Source of the DNA: Devosia naphthalenivorans
GTDB lineage: Bacteria; Pseudomonadota; Alphaproteobacteria; Rhizobiales; Devosiaceae
Direction of reading: 5' to 3'
DNA: 64,000 nucleotides
Assembly: GCF_003056355.1 (NCBI RefSeq)
Contig: NZ_PYVW01000007.1
Coordinates: 62,001 to 126,000, forward strand
The notes below the pieces were generated by a model that did no database searches, was not told where the DNA came from, and saw nothing but the letters and a program-made list of their open reading frames with translations. The position numbers and the translations under genes were made by a program. This document shows, in pieces, positions 15,484-23,327 of this stretch (position 1 is its first letter; each line of letters starts with the position of its first letter).

Positions 15484-17082
15484 ATGGAGCGCGTGCTGGC
15501 GCCCCCCGCCTCATCCGGTGTCCTTGCAACCGGCTGGCACACACTGCAGCGCCATCCCGCCCGCGCCCTGCTGATCGCCTGCGCCGTGCTGGCCTTGTTG
15601 CTGGCGGTTCCCGGCGAGACCGTCACCACGCGGACACTGGAGGAACTGTTCGCCATCCTCGATGGCGTGCACCGCCTTGCCTGGGGCAAGGTGCCCAACC
15701 GCGATTTCCACTCCGCCATCGGCCCGCTGGCCTATTATATTCCGGGGCTGGGCTATTGGCTCACCGGCAGCTTCGGCGCCGCCTTGCCGGTCGGCATGGC
15801 CCTGCTGCTGCTGCCGTTCGGCGCCATCGCGGCCCATATCCTGCCCTCGCGCCTGTCGCCGGCGCTTGCCCTGCCCTTCGGCTGTTTCCTGCTGCTGATC
15901 CTGGCCGTCCCGATGAATCTGGGCGACGCGGTCAACGCCTTGTCCTTTGGCCAGTTTTACAATCGCATCGGTTGGGTTGGCCTGGCCCTGCTCCTCGTGA
16001 TGTTCCTGCCGCCGGAAACCGGGCGGCCCACCCTGCTGCTCGATATTCTCTGCGCGGCCGTCCTCACCCTCCTGCTGATCTATTGCCGCGCGACCTATGG
16101 CATTGTGGCAGTCGGCTTTCTCCTGTTCATGCTGACCGGCCGGCGCCAGTGGCTCTGGGCGGGCACAGCGCTCATCCTCGCTGCCGCCGTAGCGGGATTG
16201 ATCGAGTTGTTCTGGCGTGGCTCGCTCGCCTATTGGCAGGATTCCCTCCTCGCCTTTTCCGCGGGCGGCTGGCTGCGCTTCACGCCACGGCAATGGCTTG
16301 ATCTGTTCCTCGGCAACACGGCCGATTACCTGCTGCTCGGCTTCCTGGTCGGCATCGCGACATGGCGGCGTTTCAGCCTACGCCTGGTGCTGTTTGCCGT
16401 CCTGTGCGGGCTTGCCGGCTTCTGGCTCCTCAATCAGAACGATCAGCGCTGGGGCATGATCGTCATTCACGCCGCCGCCGCGGCCGTGGCCGAAACCATC
16501 CTGCGCGACATGCGCCGCGCCGACGCACGCCCGGTTGGCGCGCTGGTCAATCCCGCCGGCGTCAAGCTCTACCTCTTCGGCTTTCTCTTCCCCACCATCG
16601 TGCACTGCGCCATCGCCCTCTCGCTCCACGCTGGCACGGCCCTGGTCAATGGCGGGCAGGCGCTCACCCTGCCTCGCCTCGAGGCCGTGCGCCTTGCCGA
16701 TCTCTGGACTCCGGGCGATTTCGGCGGCAGCCGGTGGTACACCGATCTGGTTGCCGATGGCCTCGGCGCCATCGAAGGGCTCGATCAACCAGCCGCGCCG
16801 CTTGTGGTTCTCGGCGGGCCCAACCCCTTCTCCCTGATCCTCGATCTCCAGCCAGCCCGCGGCGATACCGCGCATCTGCGGTGGGGGCATCACCAGAACG
16901 AAATCCACCAGATCCCCGCCGCCGAGATGCTGGGCAACACCTCCACCGTGCTGGAGCGCCTCGCCGCCGGTGGTATCGGCACCATGGGCGCGGCCTACCT
17001 GCCCTTTGTTTCCGAGAATTTCGAGCCCGCTGCACAGACCCCGAACTGGCGCATCTTCCAGCGCCCCGACGACCTGCAGTGA
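15484..17082 (+). CDS. GT-C-like polytopic membrane protein, paralogue 1 of 3
   Basis: A 532-residue membrane protein with about ten hydrophobic segments and a soluble C-terminal tail. After the first helix comes a loop with TVTTRTLEELFAILDG (Glu53, Glu54, Asp60) and GKVPNRDFHSAIGPLAYY (71-84). Acidic residues and an RDF-GPL motif in the first outer loop resemble GT-C glycosyltransferases that use polyprenyl-phosphate sugars. The tail carries NPFSLILDLQPARGD and RWG, shared with the next two genes. It begins two bases after the DprE2-like stop. I infer a lipid-linked-pentose transferase; the acceptor is unknown and no named family is recognised. Confidence 0.7.
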   Translation: MERVLAPPASSGVLATGWHTLQRHPARALLIACAVLALLLAVPGETVTTRTLEELFAILDGVHRLAWGKVPNRDFHSAIGPLAYYIPGLGYWLTGSFGAALPVGMALLLLPFGAIAAHILPSRLSPALALPFGCFLLLILAVPMNLGDAVNALSFGQFYNRIGWVGLALLLVMFLPPETGRPTLLLDILCAAVLTLLLIYCRATYGIVAVGFLLFMLTGRRQWLWAGTALILAAAVAGLIELFWRGSLAYWQDSLLAFSAGGWLRFTPRQWLDLFLGNTADYLLLGFLVGIATWRRFSLRLVLFAVLCGLAGFWLLNQNDQRWGMIVIHAAAAAVAETILRDMRRADARPVGALVNPAGVKLYLFGFLFPTIVHCAIALSLHAGTALVNGGQALTLPRLEAVRLADLWTPGDFGGSRWYTDLVADGLGAIEGLDQPAAPLVVLGGPNPFSLILDLQPARGDTAHLRWGHHQNEIHQIPAAEMLGNTSTVLERLAAGGIGTMGAAYLPFVSENFEPAAQTPNWRIFQRPDDLQ

Positions 17083-18599
17083 CACGGCAGATCACCCCGT
17101 CGCGGTCCAACACCGCCATTTGGGCCCTTGCGTTCATTGCCGCATTATTGCTGGCCGTACCCGGTCGCACCATCACCACGGCCTATGTCAACGACGTGTT
17201 GATCTTTCTCGATGGCGCCAACCGCATCGCCTTCGGCCAGGTTCCCAACCGTGATTTCCACACAGCCCTTGGCCCACTGGTGTATTACCTGCCCGCGCTC
17301 GGCCTCTGGCTGACCGGCCGCATGGGTGGTGCCCTGCCCGTCGGCATGGCCGTGCTGATCCTGGTTCTGGCGTCGGTGTTCGTCCACGTCCTGGGCTCGC
17401 GCCTTCGGCCCATGCTGGCCCTGCCCTTCGGTGCCTTTCTCCTGCTGATCCTGGCGCTTCCGGCCAATCTGGGCGATCCGCTCTCCTCGGTCTCCTTTGC
17501 GATGTACTACAACCGCATCGGCTGGGCTGCGCTGGCGCTCCTCGCGGTGCTTTACCTGCGCCCACAGGCGCCCGACGCACCCCATTGGTGGCAGGATGCG
17601 AGCTGCGCCGCCGCTCTGGTGCTGGTGGCGCTTTATACCAAGATAACCTATGCCCCGACCGCCTTTGCGCTGCTGCTATTGTTTGCGCTCGACCCAAGGC
17701 AGCGGCGCTGGGCCGGCGCTGCGCTTGGCCTTGTCGGCTGCGGCATGCTGCTGGTCGAACTCGTCTGGCGCGGCTCATTCGCCCATGTGCAGGATCTGAT
17801 CGACACCGCCAAGGTCAGCGGCCAGCGCGACGTGCAATTGCTGGTCCGGGCCGTGCTCAACAATTTCACCGATCTGATACTCACCCTGGTGCTTGCCGCA
17901 CTCGCGCTTTATCGCAGCCGCAGCCTGCTCGATCTGTGCTTTTACGGGCTCTGCATCGCCTCGGGCATCCTGATCATTTCCCAGAACGCCCATGGCTGGG
18001 GCATTATCACGCTGTTTGCGGCTGGGGTCGTCGCCGCCGAAACGCATCTGCGCTATGCGCCAGCCGCCCGGTCTTGGTCCGGGGCGCCACTGCTGTTCTG
18101 GCTCATGGTCCTGCCCCCGATGGTCAAGCATGCCATTGGGCTCGTGCTTTATGCTTGCATGGCGCTATCGAATTTCGGAACGCCCCTGAACCTGCCCAAC
18201 TTCACCGATGTGCGGTTTGGCCGCCTGTGGTCGCCGGGCGATAATGGCTTCACCGAAAAATACATCGGCACCTTCCCCAAGGGCGCTTCCCTGCTTGCCA
18301 AATTCGACAATCCCGCCCGGGTTCTGGTGCTCGACTTCTCCAACCCGTTCTCCGCCGGCATGGGGCTGCAGCCACCGCGCGGCGATATTTCATGGATGCA
18401 TTGGGGCCGCAATGTCAGCGCCGCCCATCACCCGGCACCTTCGGAGCTTTTCGAGGACGTGGCCATTGTGATGATACCGGAAATCGGCATTAACAGCCGG
18501 CAATTGGAGGAGCTTTACGGGCCCTTCGTTGCCGGGAATTACCAACTCATCAGCGCCACGGAAGGGTGGAAAGTCTACGTTTCGAGGAACGGGCAATGA
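17079..18599 (+). CDS. GT-C-like polytopic membrane protein, paralogue 2 of 3
   Basis: A 506-residue protein with the same plan as its neighbours: one N-terminal helix, a loop with TITTAYVNDVLIFLDG (Asn38, Asp39, Asp45) and GQVPNRDFHTALGPLVYYLP (54-73), a series of helices, then a soluble tail with SNPFSAGMGLQPPRGD and HWGRN. The GTG start at 17079 overlaps the previous stop as GTGA; the reading frame is open far upstream, but only this start gives the shared N-terminus. In paralogues 2 and 3 the acidic pair is Asn-Asp rather than Glu-Glu, which may mean different donors or acceptors. Function inferred as for paralogue 1. Confidence 0.7.
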   Translation: MTRQITPSRSNTAIWALAFIAALLLAVPGRTITTAYVNDVLIFLDGANRIAFGQVPNRDFHTALGPLVYYLPALGLWLTGRMGGALPVGMAVLILVLASVFVHVLGSRLRPMLALPFGAFLLLILALPANLGDPLSSVSFAMYYNRIGWAALALLAVLYLRPQAPDAPHWWQDASCAAALVLVALYTKITYAPTAFALLLLFALDPRQRRWAGAALGLVGCGMLLVELVWRGSFAHVQDLIDTAKVSGQRDVQLLVRAVLNNFTDLILTLVLAALALYRSRSLLDLCFYGLCIASGILIISQNAHGWGIITLFAAGVVAAETHLRYAPAARSWSGAPLLFWLMVLPPMVKHAIGLVLYACMALSNFGTPLNLPNFTDVRFGRLWSPGDNGFTEKYIGTFPKGASLLAKFDNPARVLVLDFSNPFSAGMGLQPPRGDISWMHWGRNVSAAHHPAPSELFEDVAIVMIPEIGINSRQLEELYGPFVAGNYQLISATEGWKVYVSRNGQ

Positions 18600-20206
18600 C
18601 GACACCTCCCATTGCCAAGGACCAGCAAAGAGCCCGGGAGACTGTGCGCGTTCCCGCGCTGTCGCTGGGCTGGATCGTCCTCCTGATCGGGCTCGTCCTC
18701 GCGCTGGTTCTCGCCCTGCCGGGGCAGACTGTGACGACCAAATACGTCAATGACCTCTTCATCTTCCTCGATGGCGCCTATCGCATTGTGCAGGGTCAGG
18801 TGCCCAATCGGGATTTCCATTCCTCGCTTGGTCCGCTCGCATTTTACCTGCCCGCCTTTGGCTATGCGCTGATGGGGAGTCTCGGCGCCGCCATGCCGCT
18901 GGGAATGGCGCTGGCAACCGTGTTCCTCGCCCTGATCGCCGCCCAGGTGATCGGCAGCCGCATGCGCCCGATCACCGGCATTCCGCTGGCGGTGTTCCTG
19001 CTGCTGATTGCCGCCGTGCCGCTCAACCCCGGCGAGGGAATTGGCGATCTGTCCTTCGCCATGTTCTACAATCGCCTGGGCTGGACGGCCCTCGGCCTGC
19101 TCCTGGTCATGTATCTGCCGCCAAGGGATGGTTCCCGCCAGCCGGTGCTGGATGCCGGCTGTGCTGCGGCGCTCACGCTGTTCTTGGTCTATCTCAAGAT
19201 CAGCTATGGCGTCGTCGCCATTGCCTTTATCCTTTTCATGCTGATCGACTGGACTGCCCGTCGCTGGGCGGCGATGGCCCTGCTCGGCAGCGTCGTCGCA
19301 ATGCTCCTGATCGAGGCGATCTGGGGAGGAACAGCGACCTACCTTGCCGATGTGAAGCTGGCGAGCAATGTCAGCGGTGACCTGCCGGATCTCCAGCGCC
19401 TCACCACCATCGTGCTGCAGAACCTGGCCGATATCGCCGTGGCCCTGGTGTTTGCCGCCATCCTGCTGCTTGTGCGCCGCAGCTGGCGCGATCTGCTGTT
19501 CCTGGGCTTCTGCGGCGCCACGGGCATACTCATCATCGAACAGAACTTCCAGATCGTCGGCATCCTCAGCCTTGCCGCCGGCGCCGCCGTTGCCGCCGAG
19601 CTTCTGGCCGCTCACTGGCCCCGCAAAGGATTGCATCTAGGCCTGCCCCTGTTGCTGGCCATCCTCATGTTGCCCGTCACCGCCCAGAACGGGCTTGGAC
19701 TTATCCTCCACACCGGCCTCGCGCTGAGCCAGCAGGGCGACGACTTCACGCTTCCGGGCTTGGCTGGCGTCCGGCTGGTGCAGGTCACCAATGAGGGACT
19801 TTACCGCAATTTCTCCCGCTACAACCGCTCGCTGGCCGATGGCGCCGTAGCCTTGTCAACCCTCGATACCGAAATCGAACGGGTCGTGGTGTTTGATTTC
19901 GTCAGCCCTTTCACCGCGGGCCTGGGCCTTGCTCCCCCCAGCGGCGACAGCCCCTGGTACCATTGGGGCCGCACGCTGGACGACGACATGTATCCTCCCG
20001 CCGAGGGCATATTGGCTGATGCCAAGATCATCATGGAGCCCAAATGGCCGGTTGAAGTGTGGACCGCGCGCGGCATGAGCCGGGTCTATGCCGGTTATTT
20101 GGCTGCCCACTTTACACTAGCCAATGAAATCGCTGACTGGCGCGTCTATGTCCGGCGCGCCGAGACCACCAACGTCACTAGGCAAAGCACCAGCGCCCAG
20201 CCATAG
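18596..20206 (+). CDS. GT-C-like polytopic membrane protein, paralogue 3 of 3
   Basis: A 536-residue protein, third of the tandem family. The first outer loop has TVTTKYVNDLFIFLDG (Asn52, Asp53, Asp59) and GQVPNRDFHSSLGPLAFYLP (68-87). The C-terminal tail has SPFTAGLGLAPPSGD and HWGRT. The ATG at 18596 overlaps the previous stop (ATGA), so all three are translationally coupled to the DprE genes. Its last 61 bp overlap the end of the convergent GT87-like gene. The tandem series suggests successive transfers building a short oligosaccharide or arms of a polysaccharide. Confidence 0.7.
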   Translation: MTTPPIAKDQQRARETVRVPALSLGWIVLLIGLVLALVLALPGQTVTTKYVNDLFIFLDGAYRIVQGQVPNRDFHSSLGPLAFYLPAFGYALMGSLGAAMPLGMALATVFLALIAAQVIGSRMRPITGIPLAVFLLLIAAVPLNPGEGIGDLSFAMFYNRLGWTALGLLLVMYLPPRDGSRQPVLDAGCAAALTLFLVYLKISYGVVAIAFILFMLIDWTARRWAAMALLGSVVAMLLIEAIWGGTATYLADVKLASNVSGDLPDLQRLTTIVLQNLADIAVALVFAAILLLVRRSWRDLLFLGFCGATGILIIEQNFQIVGILSLAAGAAVAAELLAAHWPRKGLHLGLPLLLAILMLPVTAQNGLGLILHTGLALSQQGDDFTLPGLAGVRLVQVTNEGLYRNFSRYNRSLADGAVALSTLDTEIERVVVFDFVSPFTAGLGLAPPSGDSPWYHWGRTLDDDMYPPAEGILADAKIIMEPKWPVEVWTARGMSRVYAGYLAAHFTLANEIADWRVYVRRAETTNVTRQSTSAQP

Positions 20207-21291
20207 GCCGATCCGGTGGTCAGTTGCACGCTCGTCGGTGCCCCAAACTGGTTGATGATCATCGGCACGGGAATGCACAGCATTGCCGCCACCAGCCACA
20301 TCGGCCAGAACCGCCAATGCGACACGATCACCGGCAACAGGAACAGCGTATAGTGGATCCACCCCAGCGGGGACGCAAGCACTGCGGCCACCAAAGCGAA
20401 GCTGCTCGCCTGCACAACCGGAGGCTGCTTCCACAGTGCCCACCCCGCCAGCGCCAGCAGCATGGTGCCGCTCAGCACCAGCCCCAGATAGGGAATGCCC
20501 GCCCGCGCAGTGAAGCCCGACAGCGACGCATTGGTCAAAAACATCGCCCGCTCGCCATCCGACACCACGAGTTCCGCCCATTGCCGGTAGATTTCCACCC
20601 CGAAGAACAACACCGGAATGATGCTGATTACCGCAGCCGTTCCCACCGAAACCAGGCTCGATTTGCGATGCCCGGCGAGAAACAACAGCACCGGCCACAC
20701 CAGGAAATTGGGCTTGATCGCAATCACGAGCCCGATCAGCACACCGGCCCAGACATGCTCGCCGCGCTCCAGCAGCAGCCAGGCCCCCACCGCCGCCAGC
20801 ACCAGCGGAATATAGATCTGTCCCAGATAAAGCGTGTCCCAGAACCCCGCCAGCGCCCCGGCCCAGGCGATCAGCACCACCGCCTCCGGTCCCCGCGCAT
20901 AACGATGCAGAAGGAGCGCTATGGTCGCCGCATAAAGCCCGATGGAAATCCAAGACCAGGCGCGAAAACTCACCTCCGGCGGCGCCAGGTCGAACAGCTG
21001 AAACAGCAGCGCAGAGACCGGTGGATTGAGATTGGGGTTCCACGCCTCGAAGCCTGGAAAAACCACATGCGGCGTCAGGGGCGGATAGATGCCATAGGGG
21101 TTTAGCCCTTCCGCGGCCGCGCGCCCCGACGCCAGAAAGGCTCCGAAATCCCACAGCCCGTGGGGAGGGGCGATACGGGGCCATTCGACCCAGATCACCC
21201 ATAGCGAGAACAGCGTCAGCAACGCCGCGGCTATCCAGAACAAGATCCGGTCAAGCTTGCCGGCGGCATAGCTCGCATCGAGCTGGCTCAT
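20146..21291 (-). CDS. GT87/DUF2029-type membrane glycosyltransferase
   Basis: A 381-residue membrane protein with about nine helices. The first outer loop has LWDFGAFLASGRAAAEGLNPYG and then NLNPPVSALLFQLF (split into shorter matches WDFGAF, GLNPYGIYPP and NLNPP), the layout of GT87 enzymes such as mycobacterial polyprenol-phosphate-mannose transferases. Further IKPNFLVWP and SPLGWIHYTLFLLP agree. It would act at the periplasmic face with a polyprenyl-phosphate sugar. It is convergent with paralogue 3 and overlaps it by 61 bp at the 3' ends. Likely a partner of the arabinose-lipid operon, though on the other strand. Confidence 0.78.
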   Translation of the reverse strand: MSQLDASYAAGKLDRILFWIAAALLTLFSLWVIWVEWPRIAPPHGLWDFGAFLASGRAAAEGLNPYGIYPPLTPHVVFPGFEAWNPNLNPPVSALLFQLFDLAPPEVSFRAWSWISIGLYAATIALLLHRYARGPEAVVLIAWAGALAGFWDTLYLGQIYIPLVLAAVGAWLLLERGEHVWAGVLIGLVIAIKPNFLVWPVLLFLAGHRKSSLVSVGTAAVISIIPVLFFGVEIYRQWAELVVSDGERAMFLTNASLSGFTARAGIPYLGLVLSGTMLLALAGWALWKQPPVVQASSFALVAAVLASPLGWIHYTLFLLPVIVSHWRFWPMWLVAAMLCIPVPMIINQFGAPTSVQLTTGSAYGWALVLCLVTLVVSARRT

Positions 21292-21326
21292 AGGATTTCC
21301 TCGCTCAGGGGGTACAAACCGGCATG

Positions 21327-21360
21327 GAAAAGCACCTGCCAGCGTGGCGCGGGCAGGTGC
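21327..21360 (-). terminator. Terminator of the YghA-like SDR gene
   Basis: On the minus strand a 9-bp stem GCACCTGCC/GGCAGGTGC (21332-21340 with 21352-21360) is followed by TTTT. It lies ten bases past the SDR stop. A T-run at 21365-21372 also follows it on the plus strand, so it could work both ways. Confidence 0.75.
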
Positions 21361-21370
21361 GTCTGTTTTT

Positions 21371-22228
21371 TTAGATGATCGGCTTGCCGCCCGTCACGGC
21401 GATGGTCGCGCCCGAGATATAGCTCGCTTCGGCCGAGGCCAGCATCACGTAGGGCGCCGCCAATTCCTTGGGCTGGGCCGGACGACCCATCGGCACCTGC
21501 TTGCCAAAATTCTTGACCTTCTCGGGCGGCATGGTCGAAGGAATGAGCGGGGTCCAGACCGGCCCCGGCGCGACGGTGTTGGCGCGGATACCTTTGGTCG
21601 CCAGCATTTGCGCAAGGCCCGCCGTGAAGTTCTGAATGGCGCCCTTGGTCGTGGCATAGGCCAGCAATTGCGGGCTCGGACTATCCGCATTGACCGAGGC
21701 CGTATTGATGATCGAGGAGCCCTCGGGCATGTGCGGCACGGCGGCCTTGGTGATATAGAACATGGCCGAGATATTGGTCGCCATGGTCAGCTCCCATTCC
21801 TCGTCCGGAATTTCGGTGATGTCCTCGAACGTGTCCTGGTGCGCCGCATTGTTGACCAGGATATCGATGCGGCCCAGCTCCTTGACGGCCTGTTGCACCA
21901 GTTCGCGGCAATGCTGCGGCTTGGAGATATCCCCCGGCACCAACCAGCATTTGCGCCCGGCCTCTTCCACCAGGCGCTTGGTTTCCTCGGCGTCCTCGTG
22001 CTCGCTCAGATATGACACCACGATATCGGCTCCCTCGCGGGCATAGGCGATCGCAACCGCCCGGCCGATGCCAGAGTCGGCACCGGTAATCAGCGATTTC
22101 TTGCCTTCGAGCTTGCCGCTGCCCTTGTAGCTGTCCTCGCCATGATCGGGCACAGGATTCATCGCGGCGGTCTTGCCGGGGATCGGCTGCTTCTGGTCGG
22201 GAAACGGGGGCTTGGGTTCGTTGGCCAT
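21371..22228 (-). CDS. YghA-like SDR family oxidoreductase
   Basis: A 285-residue NAD(P)-dependent short-chain dehydrogenase with the extra N-terminal arm of the YghA group (KPPFPDQKQPIPGKTAAMNP). Cofactor motif ITGADSGIGRAVAIAYA; NNAA follows; catalytic Ser in INTASVNADSPS and YATTKGAI with Tyr and Lys. The closing ISGATIAVTGGKP is typical. ATG at 22228 is supported by AGGAG nine bases upstream; ten further codons are open before it. Such genes are frequent in general-stress regulons, and a degenerate EcfG-like promoter lies upstream. The substrate is unknown. Confidence 0.88.
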   Translation of the reverse strand: MANEPKPPFPDQKQPIPGKTAAMNPVPDHGEDSYKGSGKLEGKKSLITGADSGIGRAVAIAYAREGADIVVSYLSEHEDAEETKRLVEEAGRKCWLVPGDISKPQHCRELVQQAVKELGRIDILVNNAAHQDTFEDITEIPDEEWELTMATNISAMFYITKAAVPHMPEGSSIINTASVNADSPSPQLLAYATTKGAIQNFTAGLAQMLATKGIRANTVAPGPVWTPLIPSTMPPEKVKNFGKQVPMGRPAQPKELAAPYVMLASAEASYISGATIAVTGGKPII

Positions 22229-22256
22229 GAGCAATTCTCCTGTTTGCTGCATGCCC

Positions 22257-22282
22257 AACGCAGGGCGAGCCAGCCGGGTTCG
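22257..22282 (-). promoter_or_regulatory. Degenerate EcfG-like promoter before the YghA-like gene
   Basis: On the minus strand CGAAC (22282-22278), 17 nt, CGTT (22260-22257). One mismatch in the -35 (GGAAC expected), exact -10. It lies 28 nt before the start codon. Confidence 0.4.
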
Positions 22283-22308
22283 CCGGTTAACCTGACAATT
22301 TTGCCGCG

Positions 22309-22680
22309 CTACCGGTTCCCGCGAATGGCGTCATCTTCGCCCGAAGTGTCGTAGCGAGGCGCCACCTCTTCATTGCCGTCGTAGCGCTCCTCTTCCGGGG
22401 GAGCATCAAGGCCCACGCCGGGAACGCTTGCGCCCGGAGCGGGCTTGTCCCGACCCGTTTCGAAATTGGGCAGCACACCCTCGAGCCGGTCCAGCGTTTC
22501 GCCGACCCGTCGCGCCACCTCCGCATCGAAGCGATGGTCAGGCGAGGTGCGCTCGTATTCGCGCAATTGCTCTGTCGTGACGCCCGCCTCCGCAGCAAAG
22601 GCCTCCGGCTCGATGCCGAGCGCGAGGCGGCGATTGTGGTCGCCCTTGGGCTGGCGTTCGGTTGGGATCTCATTGCTCAT
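22309..22680 (-). CDS. Small acidic protein with an HTH-like segment
   Basis: A 123-residue hydrophilic protein, not recognised. Residues about 15-65 (LGIEPEAFAAEAGVTTEQLR then EYERTSPDHRFDAEVARRVG) have the spacing of an XRE-type helix-turn-helix. The C-terminal half is rich in Pro, Gly, Glu and Asp (APPEEERYDGNEEVAPRYD) and probably disordered. The start at 22680 has GGAAGGA nine bases upstream. It is the last of three small minus-strand genes upstream of the YghA-like SDR. A DNA-binding role is possible but unproven. Confidence 0.65.
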   Translation of the reverse strand: MSNEIPTERQPKGDHNRRLALGIEPEAFAAEAGVTTEQLREYERTSPDHRFDAEVARRVGETLDRLEGVLPNFETGRDKPAPGASVPGVGLDAPPEEERYDGNEEVAPRYDTSGEDDAIRGNR

Positions 22681-22769
22681 ATTTGCTATCCTTCCAAGGC
22701 GAGGCCCTGCCGTTGACCGGCAAGGCACTCACTCAACGCATCTGCCCGTTACTCGCTCCGCGCGATCGA

Positions 22770-22979
22770 TCACGTCTCTCCCTTGTCGCGCGGGTCGTGG
22801 GTATGGTGGCTATCGCGCACCCCGCCGCCGCCCGATACATCGGACTGCCGCCCATTGGTGGGCTGACCCGGCTGGGGGCCGCGCCCTTCGGTCGGATCGG
22901 GAAGATCGGGCCGCTGATGACTGCTGCCGGGACCGCCATGGTGGCGGTTGGCGGTGTCGGTCTTGTCAGAGGTAGACAT
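22770..22979 (-). CDS. Small hydrophilic, probably disordered protein
   Basis: A 69-residue protein made almost only of Gly, Pro, Asp, Ser, Thr, His, Arg and Gln, with no hydrophobic core (MSTSDKTDTANRHHGGPG at the start, HHTHDPRDKGET at the end). The start has AGGTGA seven bases upstream and begins four bases after the stop of the preceding small gene, so the pair looks co-translated. The composition recalls hydrophilins of stressed or drying cells. No family is recognised. The short length lowers confidence that it is translated. Confidence 0.5.
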   Translation of the reverse strand: MSTSDKTDTANRHHGGPGSSHQRPDLPDPTEGRGPQPGQPTNGRQSDVSGGGGVRDSHHTHDPRDKGET

Positions 22980-22982
22980 GGT

Positions 22983-23171
22983 TCACCTGTCCTGTTGATA
23001 ACCCTGATTGGTGGTATTCTGCTTCGAATTGCCCTGGCGCCCCTGCTGGTCGTAGTTGCGCGCGCCCTGCGGCGCCGAGTCATTGGTCTGGGTTTCATCG
23101 AGATGATCGTTCCCGCCAGTGCCCTTGGGGCTGCGATTCTGCGGTGGAATTGGGGGTAGGTGTTTTGACAT
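22983..23171 (-). CDS. Small Asn/Gln/Gly-rich hydrophilic protein
   Basis: A 62-residue disordered-looking protein (MSKHLPPIPPQNRSPKGTGG, then a C-terminal half rich in Gln, Asn and Gly ending GYQQDR). The ATG at 23171 has AAGGAG nine bases upstream. An EcfG-like promoter (GGAAC-16 nt-GGTT) ends 24 bp before the start. It heads a three-gene run of small hydrophilic proteins. Function unknown; a stress-protectant role is an inference from composition and promoter. Confidence 0.55.
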   Translation of the reverse strand: MSKHLPPIPPQNRSPKGTGGNDHLDETQTNDSAPQGARNYDQQGRQGNSKQNTTNQGYQQDR

Positions 23172-23194
23172 GGTCGAACTCCTTCTTCGGGTTA

Positions 23195-23219
23195 AACCAA
23201 GCCGGCGCCCCGCCGTTCC
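23195..23219 (-). promoter_or_regulatory. Candidate EcfG promoter of the small hydrophilic protein operon
   Basis: On the minus strand GGAAC (23219-23215), 16 nt, GGTT (23198-23195). One base differs from the CGTT consensus. The site is in the divergent region shared with the NDH-2-like gene. Confidence 0.5.
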
Positions 23220-23327
23220 CAACTTGTGATAGACTGTCCAAATTATCCGCTGAATCGCGTTTGCGGAACTTGGGGCCGCCCGTTTGCCTTTGATCCAGCA
23301 CCACCTTAACGTGAGCAACATCATCCA

